From an uncultured Clostridia bacterium (GTDB taxonomy: Bacteria > Bacillota > Clostridia > Christensenellales > CAG-917): 64,000 nucleotides of DNA. The translations under genes and the position numbers were made by a program. The number at the start of each line of letters is the position of its first letter. Position 1 is the stretch's first letter. The stretch lies in assembly GCA_944332995.1 (NCBI GenBank), contig CALVKR010000001.1, positions 62,001 to 126,000 of the forward strand, written 5' to 3'. The notes under the pieces were generated by a model. That model searched no databases, was not told the DNA's origin, and was given only the letters and a program-made list of their open reading frames with translations. Positions 45,801 through 54,408 of the stretch are shown here, in pieces.

Positions 45801-46845
45801 CGTTTTCGTAGCACCATACGAGGTCGTCCGTGTCGGCGGCATCCGAGTGCGACATATAACTTGTCGAATAGAGTTTTGTCAAGTCAAACCCTTCGTCCGT
45901 TTTAGCCGTAAGCGTGGGAAGATATTCTCCCCTTGCCTCGGCGGCAGATTCGAGAGTATATTCAAACGACAGATAGTTTTCGTTTTCCGCAACAAAAGGA
46001 ATAATACCGTTTGCAAAATTTAAATAGCCTTCTTGATTAAAGAAAACGGCAAGGTCGTAAAACTCGTCCTTTAAACCGTCGACACTGTCTCGAAGCGTAA
46101 CGAGAGTAAATCCGTCTTTAATTTCGGTGAGAACGCTGTAATTGACGTACTCGGCATCCGACGTGTTGACTGTCGCAGAATTGACTTTCGTGAATATCTC
46201 GCAGTTTATTTTAGAAACAGTCTTTCCGTTGAACGTTTCCTCAATAACGACGCTGTCGCCCCTGCCGTCCATAACGGAATCGGCGATATAGCTGTCCGTT
46301 TCGGCGTCGTATACGTAGGATACGGGTCTTATTCCGATGAAGCCCTGCCCTAAAAATCCTTTTGAGAATACAAATACCGAATATAATACGCTGACTAATG
46401 CAAATACGATTAAAACGATAAGCGCAAATATGCTAAGGGACTTGCCGAATTTTGCGCCTGCCAAAGACCCGAATAAAACCGTTACGCTTGAAAAGGCGTG
46501 GCATATTCCCCAAAGCACGACGGCGGTTATCGTGATAATAGTTCCCTCCGCAATTAAAAACAGTATCAAAACTGTGCCTGCCATAAGGATAAGATTGACT
46601 ATCGAATAGAATAATCCGTAAGAGAATCCGTATTTAAGCCTGAAATTTGTAAAAAACGCCACGACGAAAAAGGAAATGTCTAAAGCCGCCATAAGTGAAG
46701 GCAATATGAAATATATACCGTCGATGCCTGCAACGATGAGGGATACGATAACGAAAAAATTAGTCACGAAAGATATAGCCGCCGCTATATACAATTTGAC
46801 CTTTGAGCTTGTAAGCTGTTTTTCGGTAAACGATTTAGTTTCCAT
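42898..46845 (-). CDS. Giant membrane protein with about ten MBG/Ig-like repeats
   Basis: A 1315-residue protein. The N-terminus (about 15-165) has four or five membrane helices. A region with a LIDFKAVLN and ILYPEWE repeat-like segment and an Ig-like domain follows (about 430-560). The rest is about ten tandem repeats of roughly 72 residues with the pattern VxWxxLSFVYDGxxxxPxA, then NYTATA and a closing strand, the MBG-type bacterial surface fold. No sortase motif is seen; anchoring is by the N-terminal helices. It lies 3 bases after the zinc-finger gene and 12 before the last gene, so it belongs to the operon although its repeats should face outside. Confidence 0.75.
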   Translation of the reverse strand: METKSFTEKQLTSSKVKLYIAAAISFVTNFFVIVSLIVAGIDGIYFILPSLMAALDISFFVVAFFTNFRLKYGFSYGLFYSIVNLILMAGTVLILFLIAEGTIITITAVVLWGICHAFSSVTVLFGSLAGAKFGKSLSIFALIVLIVFALVSVLYSVFVFSKGFLGQGFIGIRPVSYVYDAETDSYIADSVMDGRGDSVVIEETFNGKTVSKINCEIFTKVNSATVNTSDAEYVNYSVLTEIKDGFTLVTLRDSVDGLKDEFYDLAVFFNQEGYLNFANGIIPFVAENENYLSFEYTLESAAEARGEYLPTLTAKTDEGFDLTKLYSTSYMSHSDAADTDDLVWCYENADAKILSKSSLDAIQSATPKNDVSVSIVFDSVYAVSIAEDNDDLYETDESYKTTVYNAKKYQYRFVTVYNCLDLINSLPSRDGFTYSFLYTVDSSEKTDLIDFKAVLNSSGKDSKIILYPEWEMEKPTVNAISSNSQAYVYGDDLILTGSAVAASDNMDLTFNWSFNGSEVWSGGEYTKNNISPVSDSGVYTLTVTSSSSLSSLTSYATRTVNITVNKKTLDLIWDIPDAEIYDSTEKSVSASGDAKDIINGDTVTVSLSLNSVVNAGEYVSKATLTGECADYYRITSSTSSRSFEILPATAEVNWQNLSFVYDGAIKTPTASFNGVGTDGTVSVRVDGGQSDAGEYIATAVSDNLNYSLTGIQTQFTVLPKELTVVWSGLSMVYNGYAQSPKATLSGTVEGDTVNVSVSGGQKNVGTWQAAANITDANYTLSQSSKTTEFEITKYEIAVVWSGDSFVYNKTKQQPSATINGVGLDGVIVLTVTGGATDSGSHTATASVSNNNYTLTGTQKSFEILPKPVLVEWSKTSLVYSGYPQKPVATLKNVCDGDIVEVTVSGEQTFVGNGYSATASISDGNYTIDQNKTMTFNILPLSVTVQWAETSFVYDKTAKTPSASINGVGADGVISLTVSAGEINVGNYTATAGCSNANYTLSNPTAAYSINAKTVELVWSDLSLTYNGLAQKPSAEAGEGVVSGDTVNVAVSGEKINAGSYTATAQIDNQNYVISESTKLSEFVIAQYQINSLDWQNLTMTYNGLSQLPSASYIGVGSDGKITMPVTGAAKDAGNHVATAQNPNANYLITCSLSQSYDISPLTVNVVWENLSFVYDGQPHTPTAYINGVGNDGKIVLSVSGGKTDAGNYSATASGQGGNYALADSSVMFEIMQKEIVIVWEDKSSFTLGDEILYPLATADDGSAQGTLVYKITDAEGYTVEEITEAGEYKVSVSAGANFKIAASCETEKSFSVYEA

Positions 46846-46848
46846 AGG

Positions 46849-48468
46849 CTATGACCTCACTTTTTTGGGCGGTCTTACAAATCCTTTTTTCATTGCGTCG
46901 AGTTTGTTGAAAATCCATTTATCACTGCCTATAACAAATACGATGATTTCCTCGTCGGAAAAACAGTATTTCCGTTTCGTCGCACTCCAAACTCTGACGT
47001 TCAAAGGCAAAAGCTGCGAATATTTGCGGTATTCACGCTGTGCGTCTGCGAGCGTATCGGCAGAAAGTTTGACGGATTTAAGACAGGTAGGACACAAATT
47101 GTCGTCAGGTTCCGACGACGTGAACCGCCTTCCGCAAACGGAGCAAACCTTGGTGTTTTCCTTTTTGTCTAAAACTATATCGCAGTTTCTCTTGGATATG
47201 ACTAAATCTTTAGTCCATACCCTTTCGCCGTTGTCTAACGTGAATATCACTTCGGGATAGGGGCAATCTTTGCACTTGTAGGCGTTAATATTGTCCACTC
47301 TCACGGCTGACGACATACATTTAGTCTTTATACAACCTGCCATGCCTGCCCTGACGTTTTGCGGACAGACTATCTGCATATGGTGCGACGAGAACACTCC
47401 GCCGTTTAATATGGCGGCTATAGTTTCGTCGTCAAGACCGAGATTTCCGTCTTTTAAATCTATGTAGGCAACTTTTTGCTCGTCGCCGACAAAATATGAA
47501 ATTTTGTTGTTTTCGATAATATTTTCTCCGCAGGAAAGGCACTGCAAAGTGAGATTGTCGTTCAATCCCACGCTTATCCTGTATCTCGGCGAATTGCCCT
47601 CGTATACGTCAAAAGCAAAAGTCTTTAAATAGACGTGCGAGATTGCCTTTACCTGAACGTCGGTAACGAACAGCACGACGTCCTCGTGTTTAGAATTGAA
47701 CAACAGATTTTTTATTGTCGTTTCCGACGGCGAATAATACAGATAATCGGCAAAATTGAAATTTTGCTCGCCGTCACCGACGCATGCCTGCAATGCGTTT
47801 AATGCGGAATCGATTATTTCTTCCGCTCCCTGCACACCCTTTACGGTGGGAGCGGATACGTCGACTTCCTTTAAAAATCTCTCTATATCGCCCGCCACGT
47901 TCTTTTTGACGGCTGTAAGTCTGTTTTTGACAGATTTAAAATAGACCTTACCGAGACACGGCACGGGAGCGCCTGTTCCGCCGTGCATCTTAAGACAGAG
48001 CGACACCCCGAAATATTCCTCGAGTTTTCTTTCGGGAAGCGGTTTGATATCGAATTTGTCTGCGCTAAGTTGCGGCAGGAAGTTTGATACAATCTTCTCT
48101 AAAACCGTTTTCGGCTGAAATCCGTAATCTTTGTCAATGGGCGCATATTCGATAACGGGATATTTTTTGTGGAAAAGTTTTGCCACTTCCGAAACGAGCT
48201 CTATCCATTTAGAGCCGGTATCCGCAACCTGCTTGCCCCCTTTGATTCCCTCAAACCAGCTTGCACCCGATTCGGTCATACGGGCAAAAGAGGATATCTC
48301 CTTTTCGCCGCCGTCCATAATAAACTCGGTATCGCCGTATACGATTTTATCGCCGTCGGGATATACGGAGAGTTTTTCTTTTAACACCGTGCCGAAAGAC
48401 GACTTCAATAAAGTCGTTACGTTATCGAATGAGCGTTTATAACCTTTTTCGACGTAAACGGTTGTCAT
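46849..48468 (-). CDS. Multi-zinc-finger protein of unknown function, operon partner of the SNF2 helicase
   Basis: A 539-residue soluble protein. The first 300 residues show no recognised domain. The C-terminal half holds zinc-ribbon knuckles: C310/C313, C368/C379/C384, C399/C402 and C442/C445/C459/C462. The last ribbon (VCSVCGRRF ... CPTC) is a classic treble-clef pair. It overlaps the SNF2 gene by 4 bases (ATGA junction), so the two products are likely made together. The cysteine style resembles the tail of the SNF2 protein, which suggests a physical partner. Confidence 0.65.
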   Translation of the reverse strand: MTTVYVEKGYKRSFDNVTTLLKSSFGTVLKEKLSVYPDGDKIVYGDTEFIMDGGEKEISSFARMTESGASWFEGIKGGKQVADTGSKWIELVSEVAKLFHKKYPVIEYAPIDKDYGFQPKTVLEKIVSNFLPQLSADKFDIKPLPERKLEEYFGVSLCLKMHGGTGAPVPCLGKVYFKSVKNRLTAVKKNVAGDIERFLKEVDVSAPTVKGVQGAEEIIDSALNALQACVGDGEQNFNFADYLYYSPSETTIKNLLFNSKHEDVVLFVTDVQVKAISHVYLKTFAFDVYEGNSPRYRISVGLNDNLTLQCLSCGENIIENNKISYFVGDEQKVAYIDLKDGNLGLDDETIAAILNGGVFSSHHMQIVCPQNVRAGMAGCIKTKCMSSAVRVDNINAYKCKDCPYPEVIFTLDNGERVWTKDLVISKRNCDIVLDKKENTKVCSVCGRRFTSSEPDDNLCPTCLKSVKLSADTLADAQREYRKYSQLLPLNVRVWSATKRKYCFSDEEIIVFVIGSDKWIFNKLDAMKKGFVRPPKKVRS

Positions 48469-51308
48469 CTTACCTCCGTATCGTTTTCAAGTATTTTCTG
48501 AATGGCGGCGACGTTTTTGGCTTCCTTTCTAAGGCTCTCGCAAAAAGCCTTTTCGTCGTGGCGGAATTCCCAAAGCTCGCTGATGTAGGTAGCAAACGTC
48601 TTTGAATGTATCTCTTTTATCTTATCTCCGCACACAGGACATACCGCCTCCCAATTGTCGTCGAAAGACAAAACGTGGGGCTTTGGCGTGCACATTGCAT
48701 ACGGACAGGTCGAACATCCCTCAATAGCCTTGGCAGGCTCGTCGTAAGGGATATAACGGCACTTGTCCATACAGTCGAGATTGCAATTTGAACATATATC
48801 GATAAGGTCGATATCGTGAATTTGCGGCTCGTCTTTAAGCGCTCTTACGAGCGGACAGCCGATATCTTCAAGCCGCTGACAGTGCATGACGGCGCATCTT
48901 TTCGTGCAGAAAAGATTTCTGTCGTGGGCATTGTTGCCCATAACTCCTTTACCGTTTTTGCTGTTGGATATGCACTCGTATCCCCTCGCGGTTCTTATAA
49001 AAGCGGATTCGCAAGTGGGACATTTGAAGTCTTTGACGGATATCTGCTCCATTTTAGTGCCACGAGTCTTTTTGAGGTAATAATCCTGAGTGCAGGCTCC
49101 CGTTGCCGTGCAGTAAAGCTCGTCGCTGTCTTTGCGCTTGTATATTTCATATTCGTCCTCGCTGAACAGTTTGACGTTTCCGCAACCGGGGACGGGACAC
49201 CTTACAGCCACCATTTTTTCGCTGTTGCTTCCTGCGATAATGGTAGCGTCGCCGCTGTCCGTCGTCATAAGACCGATTCTTGTAAAATACGCAGTGACGT
49301 ATCCCTCGAGCGCTTTCATATCGGCAAAGGAATATACCGTTACGTCGTTTGATTGTCCTATACGGTAAACCCTGCCTATCCTCTGGCTCATCTCGACGGG
49401 GTCGTGCGTAACCTCGAAGTTGATAATTATATTTCCGCTTTGCAGGTTGGCGCCCTCGGTATAACATTCGTCGTGCACCAATAAGATAGCGTCGCTTTTT
49501 TTGTCGAACTCTTTAATGACTTCGTCCTTATTCAAATGCGTTCCGACTAAAATTCTGTCTTTGAATTTGTCCTTTATAGAATTATATACCCTCTCTTTAA
49601 GAGTGGATTTTCCGTCGTAATCGTAAAATACGATAACTCTTTCGTTTGCGTGCCTGTTTAAAAGACGGACGAGCAGATACAGTTTATATTCGTTTACGTT
49701 TCTGTTTTTGTCGTAAAATACGAACTTATCGTCCGCTTCTTCGGGCGAGGCGGCAAACTGTTCCCAATAATAGGACGTTGCGCCTATTCTTTTTACGCCG
49801 TTAAAGGTAAAATTATCCTCACTGACGCCCATAGCTTTAAATATCCTGTTATCGAAAAGCATCTGCGCATAAGCGTAGGCGTTTTTCTTGTTGGTTTGCT
49901 TGTATTTTGCCGCATATTCTCTGAGCGACATGGTTTTGCCGTCAAATTCAAGCAAGATATCTCCGCCTTTCAAAGAGGCGTTTATCGTTTCGTCGTTTAA
50001 ACCTTTGACGCTAATTGCCGAAAGCGGATTATCCGACGGCGCAAGATAATAATTTACAATCTTTTTGTTTATCCTGCGGCTGTTTGACTGTCTTATCATT
50101 ATCGAACGCAAAACACCGTTGTGGTAGGCGTTTGCCACGATTTTGGATATCTCGTTTCGGCGCAAAAAGTCCGCCTCGACGAACTCGTCAACGGCAGGCC
50201 ACTTTTCTGCGTCCGAAAGAGCCTCAAACTGTTCGGGTCTGCCCTGACAGATATTTTTATCTTTTAAAAAACGGTAAAAATCGTTTTTGTATTTTTCAAA
50301 TTTGGTCACGGTGTCTATCTTAACCTTCTTGATAAACTCCATAACCGTCGTTGCCCTGTGGCAGATAAAGTTTTTATAATAGTTTTGTTCTTTGAGATAC
50401 TCCTCGGACCTGTTGTCGTCGCCCTCTTTTAAGAAGTCGTCGGGATTGCCGCCCTTGCAACGGATAAAATACCAAAGCCTGAACATGTTTGCGAGGTTGC
50501 CTGAATGAGGCGTGGCGCTGAGGAGCAGACAGTAAGTCGTACCGAAACTCTTTTTTAAAGCCATCATTGACGAGAGCAGATAGAGAGCGTTTGCTCCCAA
50601 TCCCTGTTCCTCGCAAAGATGGTGAGCCTCGTCCACCACTATGACGTCGAAAAGCACGTCGTTTGAATATTTTCCTGCGCCCTTCCATTTGACGAAGTTT
50701 TCGTAAGTTACGATTATCGCTTTTTTCGGACGGAATATTCGCTTGCCGTTAAGATTCAAAATTTCAAATTCTTCCTCTTGGGTGAATATCGAATTGAGGT
50801 CGTCGTTTGCGACAAAAAGTTTTCCTTTGCCGAAGCCGAATTTCATTTCAATAACGTCTATCCAGCTTGAAAGCACCTGCTCGGGAACGACGATAAGCAT
50901 ATTTTTGATAACGCCTCTGAGAGCAAGCTCGCTTAGCACCACTCCGGCTTCAAAAGTTTTGCCGCTTCCCACAACGTCAGCTAAAAGTCCGAAGCCTCTT
51001 AACACCTTCAAAAAGTCCTCTGCCGCCCTCTTTTGATGTTCGTTGATGACGTCCACCCTCTCATGAACGGTTTTGTCGTATTTAATTCCGTATTCGCCTG
51101 TTGAGGAAGTCATTTTATAATTTGACAGGTCGTTTTTCAGCATGCCGAAATCGTCATAGCGGTCAAGCTCGTCTATGAGTGGGGAAAGGCGTTGAATTTC
51201 CGTGCTGAAAGGCACCACGTCATTCCCGAAGTTTGACCTTTGGGTATGCTTGGCGTCCTCGCTGAAAGCGCCGCTTTCAAATTTAATTTTAAATTTTTCC
51301 TCTTCCAT
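48465..51308 (-). CDS. SNF2-family helicase with cysteine-rich zinc-finger tail
   Basis: A 947-residue superfamily 2 ATPase. Walker A is DVVGSGKT (111-118), the Walker B box DEAH (226-229), motif III LLSATPHSG (262-270) and motif VI QRIGRVYRIGQ (642-652), giving a complete SNF2/RapA-like motor for moving along or remodelling DNA. Residues about 704-893 contain about 20 cysteines in CxxC-like pairs, suggesting four or more zinc sites. No nuclease motif is seen. Second gene of the operon, after the Hsp70-like ATPase. RapA-like and DISARM DrmD helicases are relatives, but the tail is distinct. Confidence 0.85.
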   Translation of the reverse strand: MEEEKFKIKFESGAFSEDAKHTQRSNFGNDVVPFSTEIQRLSPLIDELDRYDDFGMLKNDLSNYKMTSSTGEYGIKYDKTVHERVDVINEHQKRAAEDFLKVLRGFGLLADVVGSGKTFEAGVVLSELALRGVIKNMLIVVPEQVLSSWIDVIEMKFGFGKGKLFVANDDLNSIFTQEEEFEILNLNGKRIFRPKKAIIVTYENFVKWKGAGKYSNDVLFDVIVVDEAHHLCEEQGLGANALYLLSSMMALKKSFGTTYCLLLSATPHSGNLANMFRLWYFIRCKGGNPDDFLKEGDDNRSEEYLKEQNYYKNFICHRATTVMEFIKKVKIDTVTKFEKYKNDFYRFLKDKNICQGRPEQFEALSDAEKWPAVDEFVEADFLRRNEISKIVANAYHNGVLRSIMIRQSNSRRINKKIVNYYLAPSDNPLSAISVKGLNDETINASLKGGDILLEFDGKTMSLREYAAKYKQTNKKNAYAYAQMLFDNRIFKAMGVSEDNFTFNGVKRIGATSYYWEQFAASPEEADDKFVFYDKNRNVNEYKLYLLVRLLNRHANERVIVFYDYDGKSTLKERVYNSIKDKFKDRILVGTHLNKDEVIKEFDKKSDAILLVHDECYTEGANLQSGNIIINFEVTHDPVEMSQRIGRVYRIGQSNDVTVYSFADMKALEGYVTAYFTRIGLMTTDSGDATIIAGSNSEKMVAVRCPVPGCGNVKLFSEDEYEIYKRKDSDELYCTATGACTQDYYLKKTRGTKMEQISVKDFKCPTCESAFIRTARGYECISNSKNGKGVMGNNAHDRNLFCTKRCAVMHCQRLEDIGCPLVRALKDEPQIHDIDLIDICSNCNLDCMDKCRYIPYDEPAKAIEGCSTCPYAMCTPKPHVLSFDDNWEAVCPVCGDKIKEIHSKTFATYISELWEFRHDEKAFCESLRKEAKNVAAIQKILENDTEVR

Positions 51309-51442
51309 TTTCCCTCTTAGGCGTGTAGTTTCCGTGCAGTGCCCGTCCCTGTTTTAAAATCAATCTAAACAAAGGGATACTTTTGGTATTTTGTTTCTTC
51401 AAATTCGATTCCCTTTTCTTTTTACAGTAGTTTAACAAGGCG

Positions 51443-53407
51443 TCAGCCCATTCTCGTGTTAAACGACTTGACACTGAGAAAATATATGCTCAGTTCCTTT
51501 CCCAAAACTCTGCCTTCATATCCGTTTACGCAGGATATATCAAAAAGATAACGGTGGCAACTTTCGCATATTTCAATAGTCGGCGTCGCCCTGCCGTTTT
51601 TATCGACTTTGATACCCTCTTTAAACATAACGTTTTTCTGGAAAGTAACGGGCGTTATTTTCAAAACTCTAGTGCCTTTATACCATAATCCTATCTGAGA
51701 GTTTGCCTCTCCTCCGCTTACCGTTTCAAGCCCGAGGTCGTGAGCGCAGTTTCTTCTCTTTATCGAGCCTTTATCTCCGAGCACCACCGCTTTTTTGCCG
51801 TCGTAATCTATATTCTTAAACTTCCTTTGCGACGGTGGTAAATCGGCGTCGGCGGCAATTTCGTCAGAATTGACCACAAGCGAATATATTTCCTCGTCGT
51901 CGACGGTTGCGGAAAGCAAGGATATTTCCGTCGTATAAAAATCGCTTCCGTCGGGCGGTAAAATCGAGCCTCTTTCCGCAAAAATTTTGAGCGACTTGTT
52001 TGCGGTATTGCCCGTCCATGTTCCGTATGAAAGGCTGAGCATCGTTTTGATTTCGATATCTTTAAGCGCAACGATTGCTCCGCCTATTGCCGCCGAATAA
52101 CTTGCGTCCTCGTTATCTTTCAAATCGAATTCGTCTTTGGGCGCATTGGTAGCGACGGTAAGAATTTTTTTTGTCGGGCAAAATTTTGCGGCTTCGCTTT
52201 CGATATAACCAAAGAGCGAATAGGTTTCGACGAGTCCGCCGGACAATACCACCTTTTTGACCTTATCGTTGATAGGCCGTTTTAGCTCGTCTATCACATA
52301 TCTTGATATCTTCTTTACTACGTCGAGCGTTGCCGATTGAAATTCCGACAAAGTAAGGTTTTTCTGCAAAACAACTTCCCTGTATATCGAAAGCGGAACG
52401 CCCTTAGGGAAATAATTTCCGCCCTTGTAGCTGAGCGCCACCTTTGACTTTTTTATCTCTTTCATCAAAAGATACTGTTTTGCAAAAACGCTGTTTTCGT
52501 ATATATGTCCGTCTTTTCCGGCACTCGGGGTGCCGACGGTTTCCCTCTCTTTAATTGAGTCTTCGATATAATCGTAAATTGCCTCGTCGACGTTAAGACC
52601 GCCAAGCTCTATCGGTTCGCTGTGTCCGTCTACGCCGTCGATAAGCACTCCGTATCTTGAACTGAACGTAGCCTGGGCAACGGATATGTCTTCCTCGCCC
52701 ATATCGAAAACCAAAAAACTTTCGTCGGGTTTTATCATTTTAAGCTCGGCGGCAAAGAGGCTTATAGCCTTTGTCGAGTTTAATACTTTCACGACCGAGC
52801 CTTCGCCGAAAGCGTTTTCAACAAGCCTTTTTAGCTCGTCGACGTATTCTCCGCCCACCTTGGGAGGGTGAACGACCGCTATATCCAAACCGTAAAACTT
52901 TAGTCCTCTTTTTTGCTCGAGTGCCTTGACTCTGCTGTCGACGACGCCCTCGACGTATTTAAAAAACTCCTCGCATACCTTGGACGGCGTATAGTCTAAA
53001 ACGGTAAAAGTGCGGTTTTTATCCACCATTTCACCGCCGAAATCTTCTATAAGAGAACGTCTTATGGGAAAGAAAAATTTTGGAAAATGATTTTTTTTCC
53101 AATAATAATTTTTGTTTGAAACGGTAACTTGCTCGTTCTCCTTTTCGGATAGCAAGGAAAGCAAAGTTTTTATTTTGACGACGGTAACGTACGATTCGTT
53201 AGAACTTTTGTTGACTGCCGAACCGTATATCCAACTGCCTTTTTTTTTGTCGAAAAAAGCAACGGCTGGAATGGCAACGCTTGTCAGATAATTGCTGTCG
53301 CTGAGTTTACCGAAGCAAAAATCGGAGTCCGACGCTCCCGTCCGATACGCAAAAGAAATTTTGAGCATATCGCTCCCTAAATCCAATCCGATAAACAATT
53401 TCGACAC
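51443..53407 (-). CDS. Hsp70/actin-like ATPase, divergent
   Basis: A 654-residue Hsp70-superfamily protein. The actin-like core shows phosphate-1 GLDLGSDML (7-15), phosphate-2 FDMGEEDISV (234-243) and adenosine motif VVLSGGLVE (386-394), with NSTKAISLF in place of NEPTAAAL. A beta-rich C-terminal part (about 455-654) resembles a substrate-binding domain but lacks the DnaK lid. GTG start at 53405-53407, preceded by AAGGAG. It is the first gene of the operon, 134 bases before the SNF2 gene. It is distinct from the housekeeping DnaK at 37141. Probably a dedicated chaperone or switch of this system; inference only. Confidence 0.8.
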   Translation of the reverse strand: MSKLFIGLDLGSDMLKISFAYRTGASDSDFCFGKLSDSNYLTSVAIPAVAFFDKKKGSWIYGSAVNKSSNESYVTVVKIKTLLSLLSEKENEQVTVSNKNYYWKKNHFPKFFFPIRRSLIEDFGGEMVDKNRTFTVLDYTPSKVCEEFFKYVEGVVDSRVKALEQKRGLKFYGLDIAVVHPPKVGGEYVDELKRLVENAFGEGSVVKVLNSTKAISLFAAELKMIKPDESFLVFDMGEEDISVAQATFSSRYGVLIDGVDGHSEPIELGGLNVDEAIYDYIEDSIKERETVGTPSAGKDGHIYENSVFAKQYLLMKEIKKSKVALSYKGGNYFPKGVPLSIYREVVLQKNLTLSEFQSATLDVVKKISRYVIDELKRPINDKVKKVVLSGGLVETYSLFGYIESEAAKFCPTKKILTVATNAPKDEFDLKDNEDASYSAAIGGAIVALKDIEIKTMLSLSYGTWTGNTANKSLKIFAERGSILPPDGSDFYTTEISLLSATVDDEEIYSLVVNSDEIAADADLPPSQRKFKNIDYDGKKAVVLGDKGSIKRRNCAHDLGLETVSGGEANSQIGLWYKGTRVLKITPVTFQKNVMFKEGIKVDKNGRATPTIEICESCHRYLFDISCVNGYEGRVLGKELSIYFLSVKSFNTRMG

Positions 53408-54120
53408 GTTTTACTCTCCTTATTCAAATACTAACATTTTTATTTATAAATTTCAATAGGTTTTCAAAAAATTTTTACAAATTATCATATTATTTTTTAC
53501 AGTTATTGTAAATGAAAAGTATCGACGCTATCTGCCTTAAAACGAAATAAAATACTTGAAATATTATAAACATTACTTTAGCTTATATGCGCTTTTCCCA
53601 AGTCGCCACGCTTTTTACTAAGCATACCCTCCACTCTTTGCATAAGCCGTGCCCGTCGCAGACGGTTCCTCAACGCTCCGAATGCGGTTTTTTTCACTTA
53701 GGAATATGACCGGCTATTTGCCTGTTGTGCTACCCTCGCTTTTTTACAAATTATATGCTCCGTCCCTTTTCTTAAGCCGTGCCCGTCGCAGACGGCTCCT
53801 CAACGCTTCGAATATGGTTTCTTTTTTTCACTTAGGAATATGACCGGCTATTTGCCTGTTGTGCTACCCTCGCTTTTTTACAAGTTATACGCTCCGTTCT
53901 TGGCATAAGCCGTGCCCGTCGCAGACGGTCCTCGTTTTTGCCTCAATAACTTTTGTATATAAATTATACTCTGCCTTTTATAAAACGCCTTAGTGCCAAA
54001 AGGATTGCTTTTATGAAAGTGCCGTCATAATACAGACAGTGCCATAAAAATTAAAAAATAAAGTTAAATTTTGTTGTCAAACAGATTTTAATTTGATATA
54101 ATGACAAAGCTTTAAAAAAT
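53408..54120. repeat. Promoter region of the Hsp70/SNF2 operon and a 130-bp tandem repeat
   Basis: On the minus strand TTGAAA (complement at 53451-53456) and TAGTAT (53428-53433) are 17 bases apart just before the GTG. Between 53643 and 53937 two and a quarter copies of a unit of about 130 bp occur (starts 53643, 53773, 53906), beginning AAGCCGTGCCCGTCGCAGAC and containing ATATGACCGGCTATTTGCC. Within it CCGTC-GCA-GACGG forms a small hairpin. The copies are over 90 percent alike by eye. Possible non-coding RNA or repeat family; no gene seen. Confidence 0.7.
54074..54102 (+). promoter_or_regulatory. Promoter of tRNA-Thr
   Basis: TTGTCA (54074-54079) and TATAAT (54097-54102) with a 17-base spacer, 18 bases before the tRNA. 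Confidence 0.75.
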
Positions 54121-54196
54121 GCTGATGTGGCTCAGTTGGTAGAGCGATTCACTCGTAATGAATAGGTCGGGGGTTCAAGTCCCCCCATCAGCTCCA
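54121..54196 (+). tRNA. tRNA-Thr (anticodon CGT)
   Basis: A 76-base cloverleaf: acceptor GCTGATG/CATCAGC, D-arm GCTC/GAGC, anticodon loop CTCGTAA (anticodon CGT, codon ACG), T-arm GGGGG-TTCAAGT-CCCCC, encoded CCA. Confidence 0.96.
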
Positions 54197-54231
54197 AAAA
54201 GGGAACGGAGATAACTCTGTTCCCTTTTTTA
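54197..54231 (+). terminator. tRNA-Thr terminator
   Basis: GGGAACGGAG / CTCTGTTCCC stem with loop ATAA and a run of T residues, directly after the tRNA. Short repeats of ACTCTTTCGTTTGAG follow to about 54302. Confidence 0.85.
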
Positions 54232-54408
54232 TTTTCTTTTACTCTTTCGTTTGAGTTTACCTTTCGTTCGAGCTACTCTTTCGTTTGAGCTACTCTTTCG
54301 GTTTAATATGCAAAAAACAAAACCAACGCATTTTTTAACGGCGTTTAATTTCAAGTCGCTTAGCCTGCCCTGCCGTCAATTAAAGTTATCTCTTTACAAC
54401 ACAGCGCT

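Noticed and set aside
51289-51474. 61-codon frame between the Hsp70-like and SNF2 genes
   Set aside because: It overlaps both neighbours, has low-complexity basic composition and no credible ribosome-binding site; probably chance.
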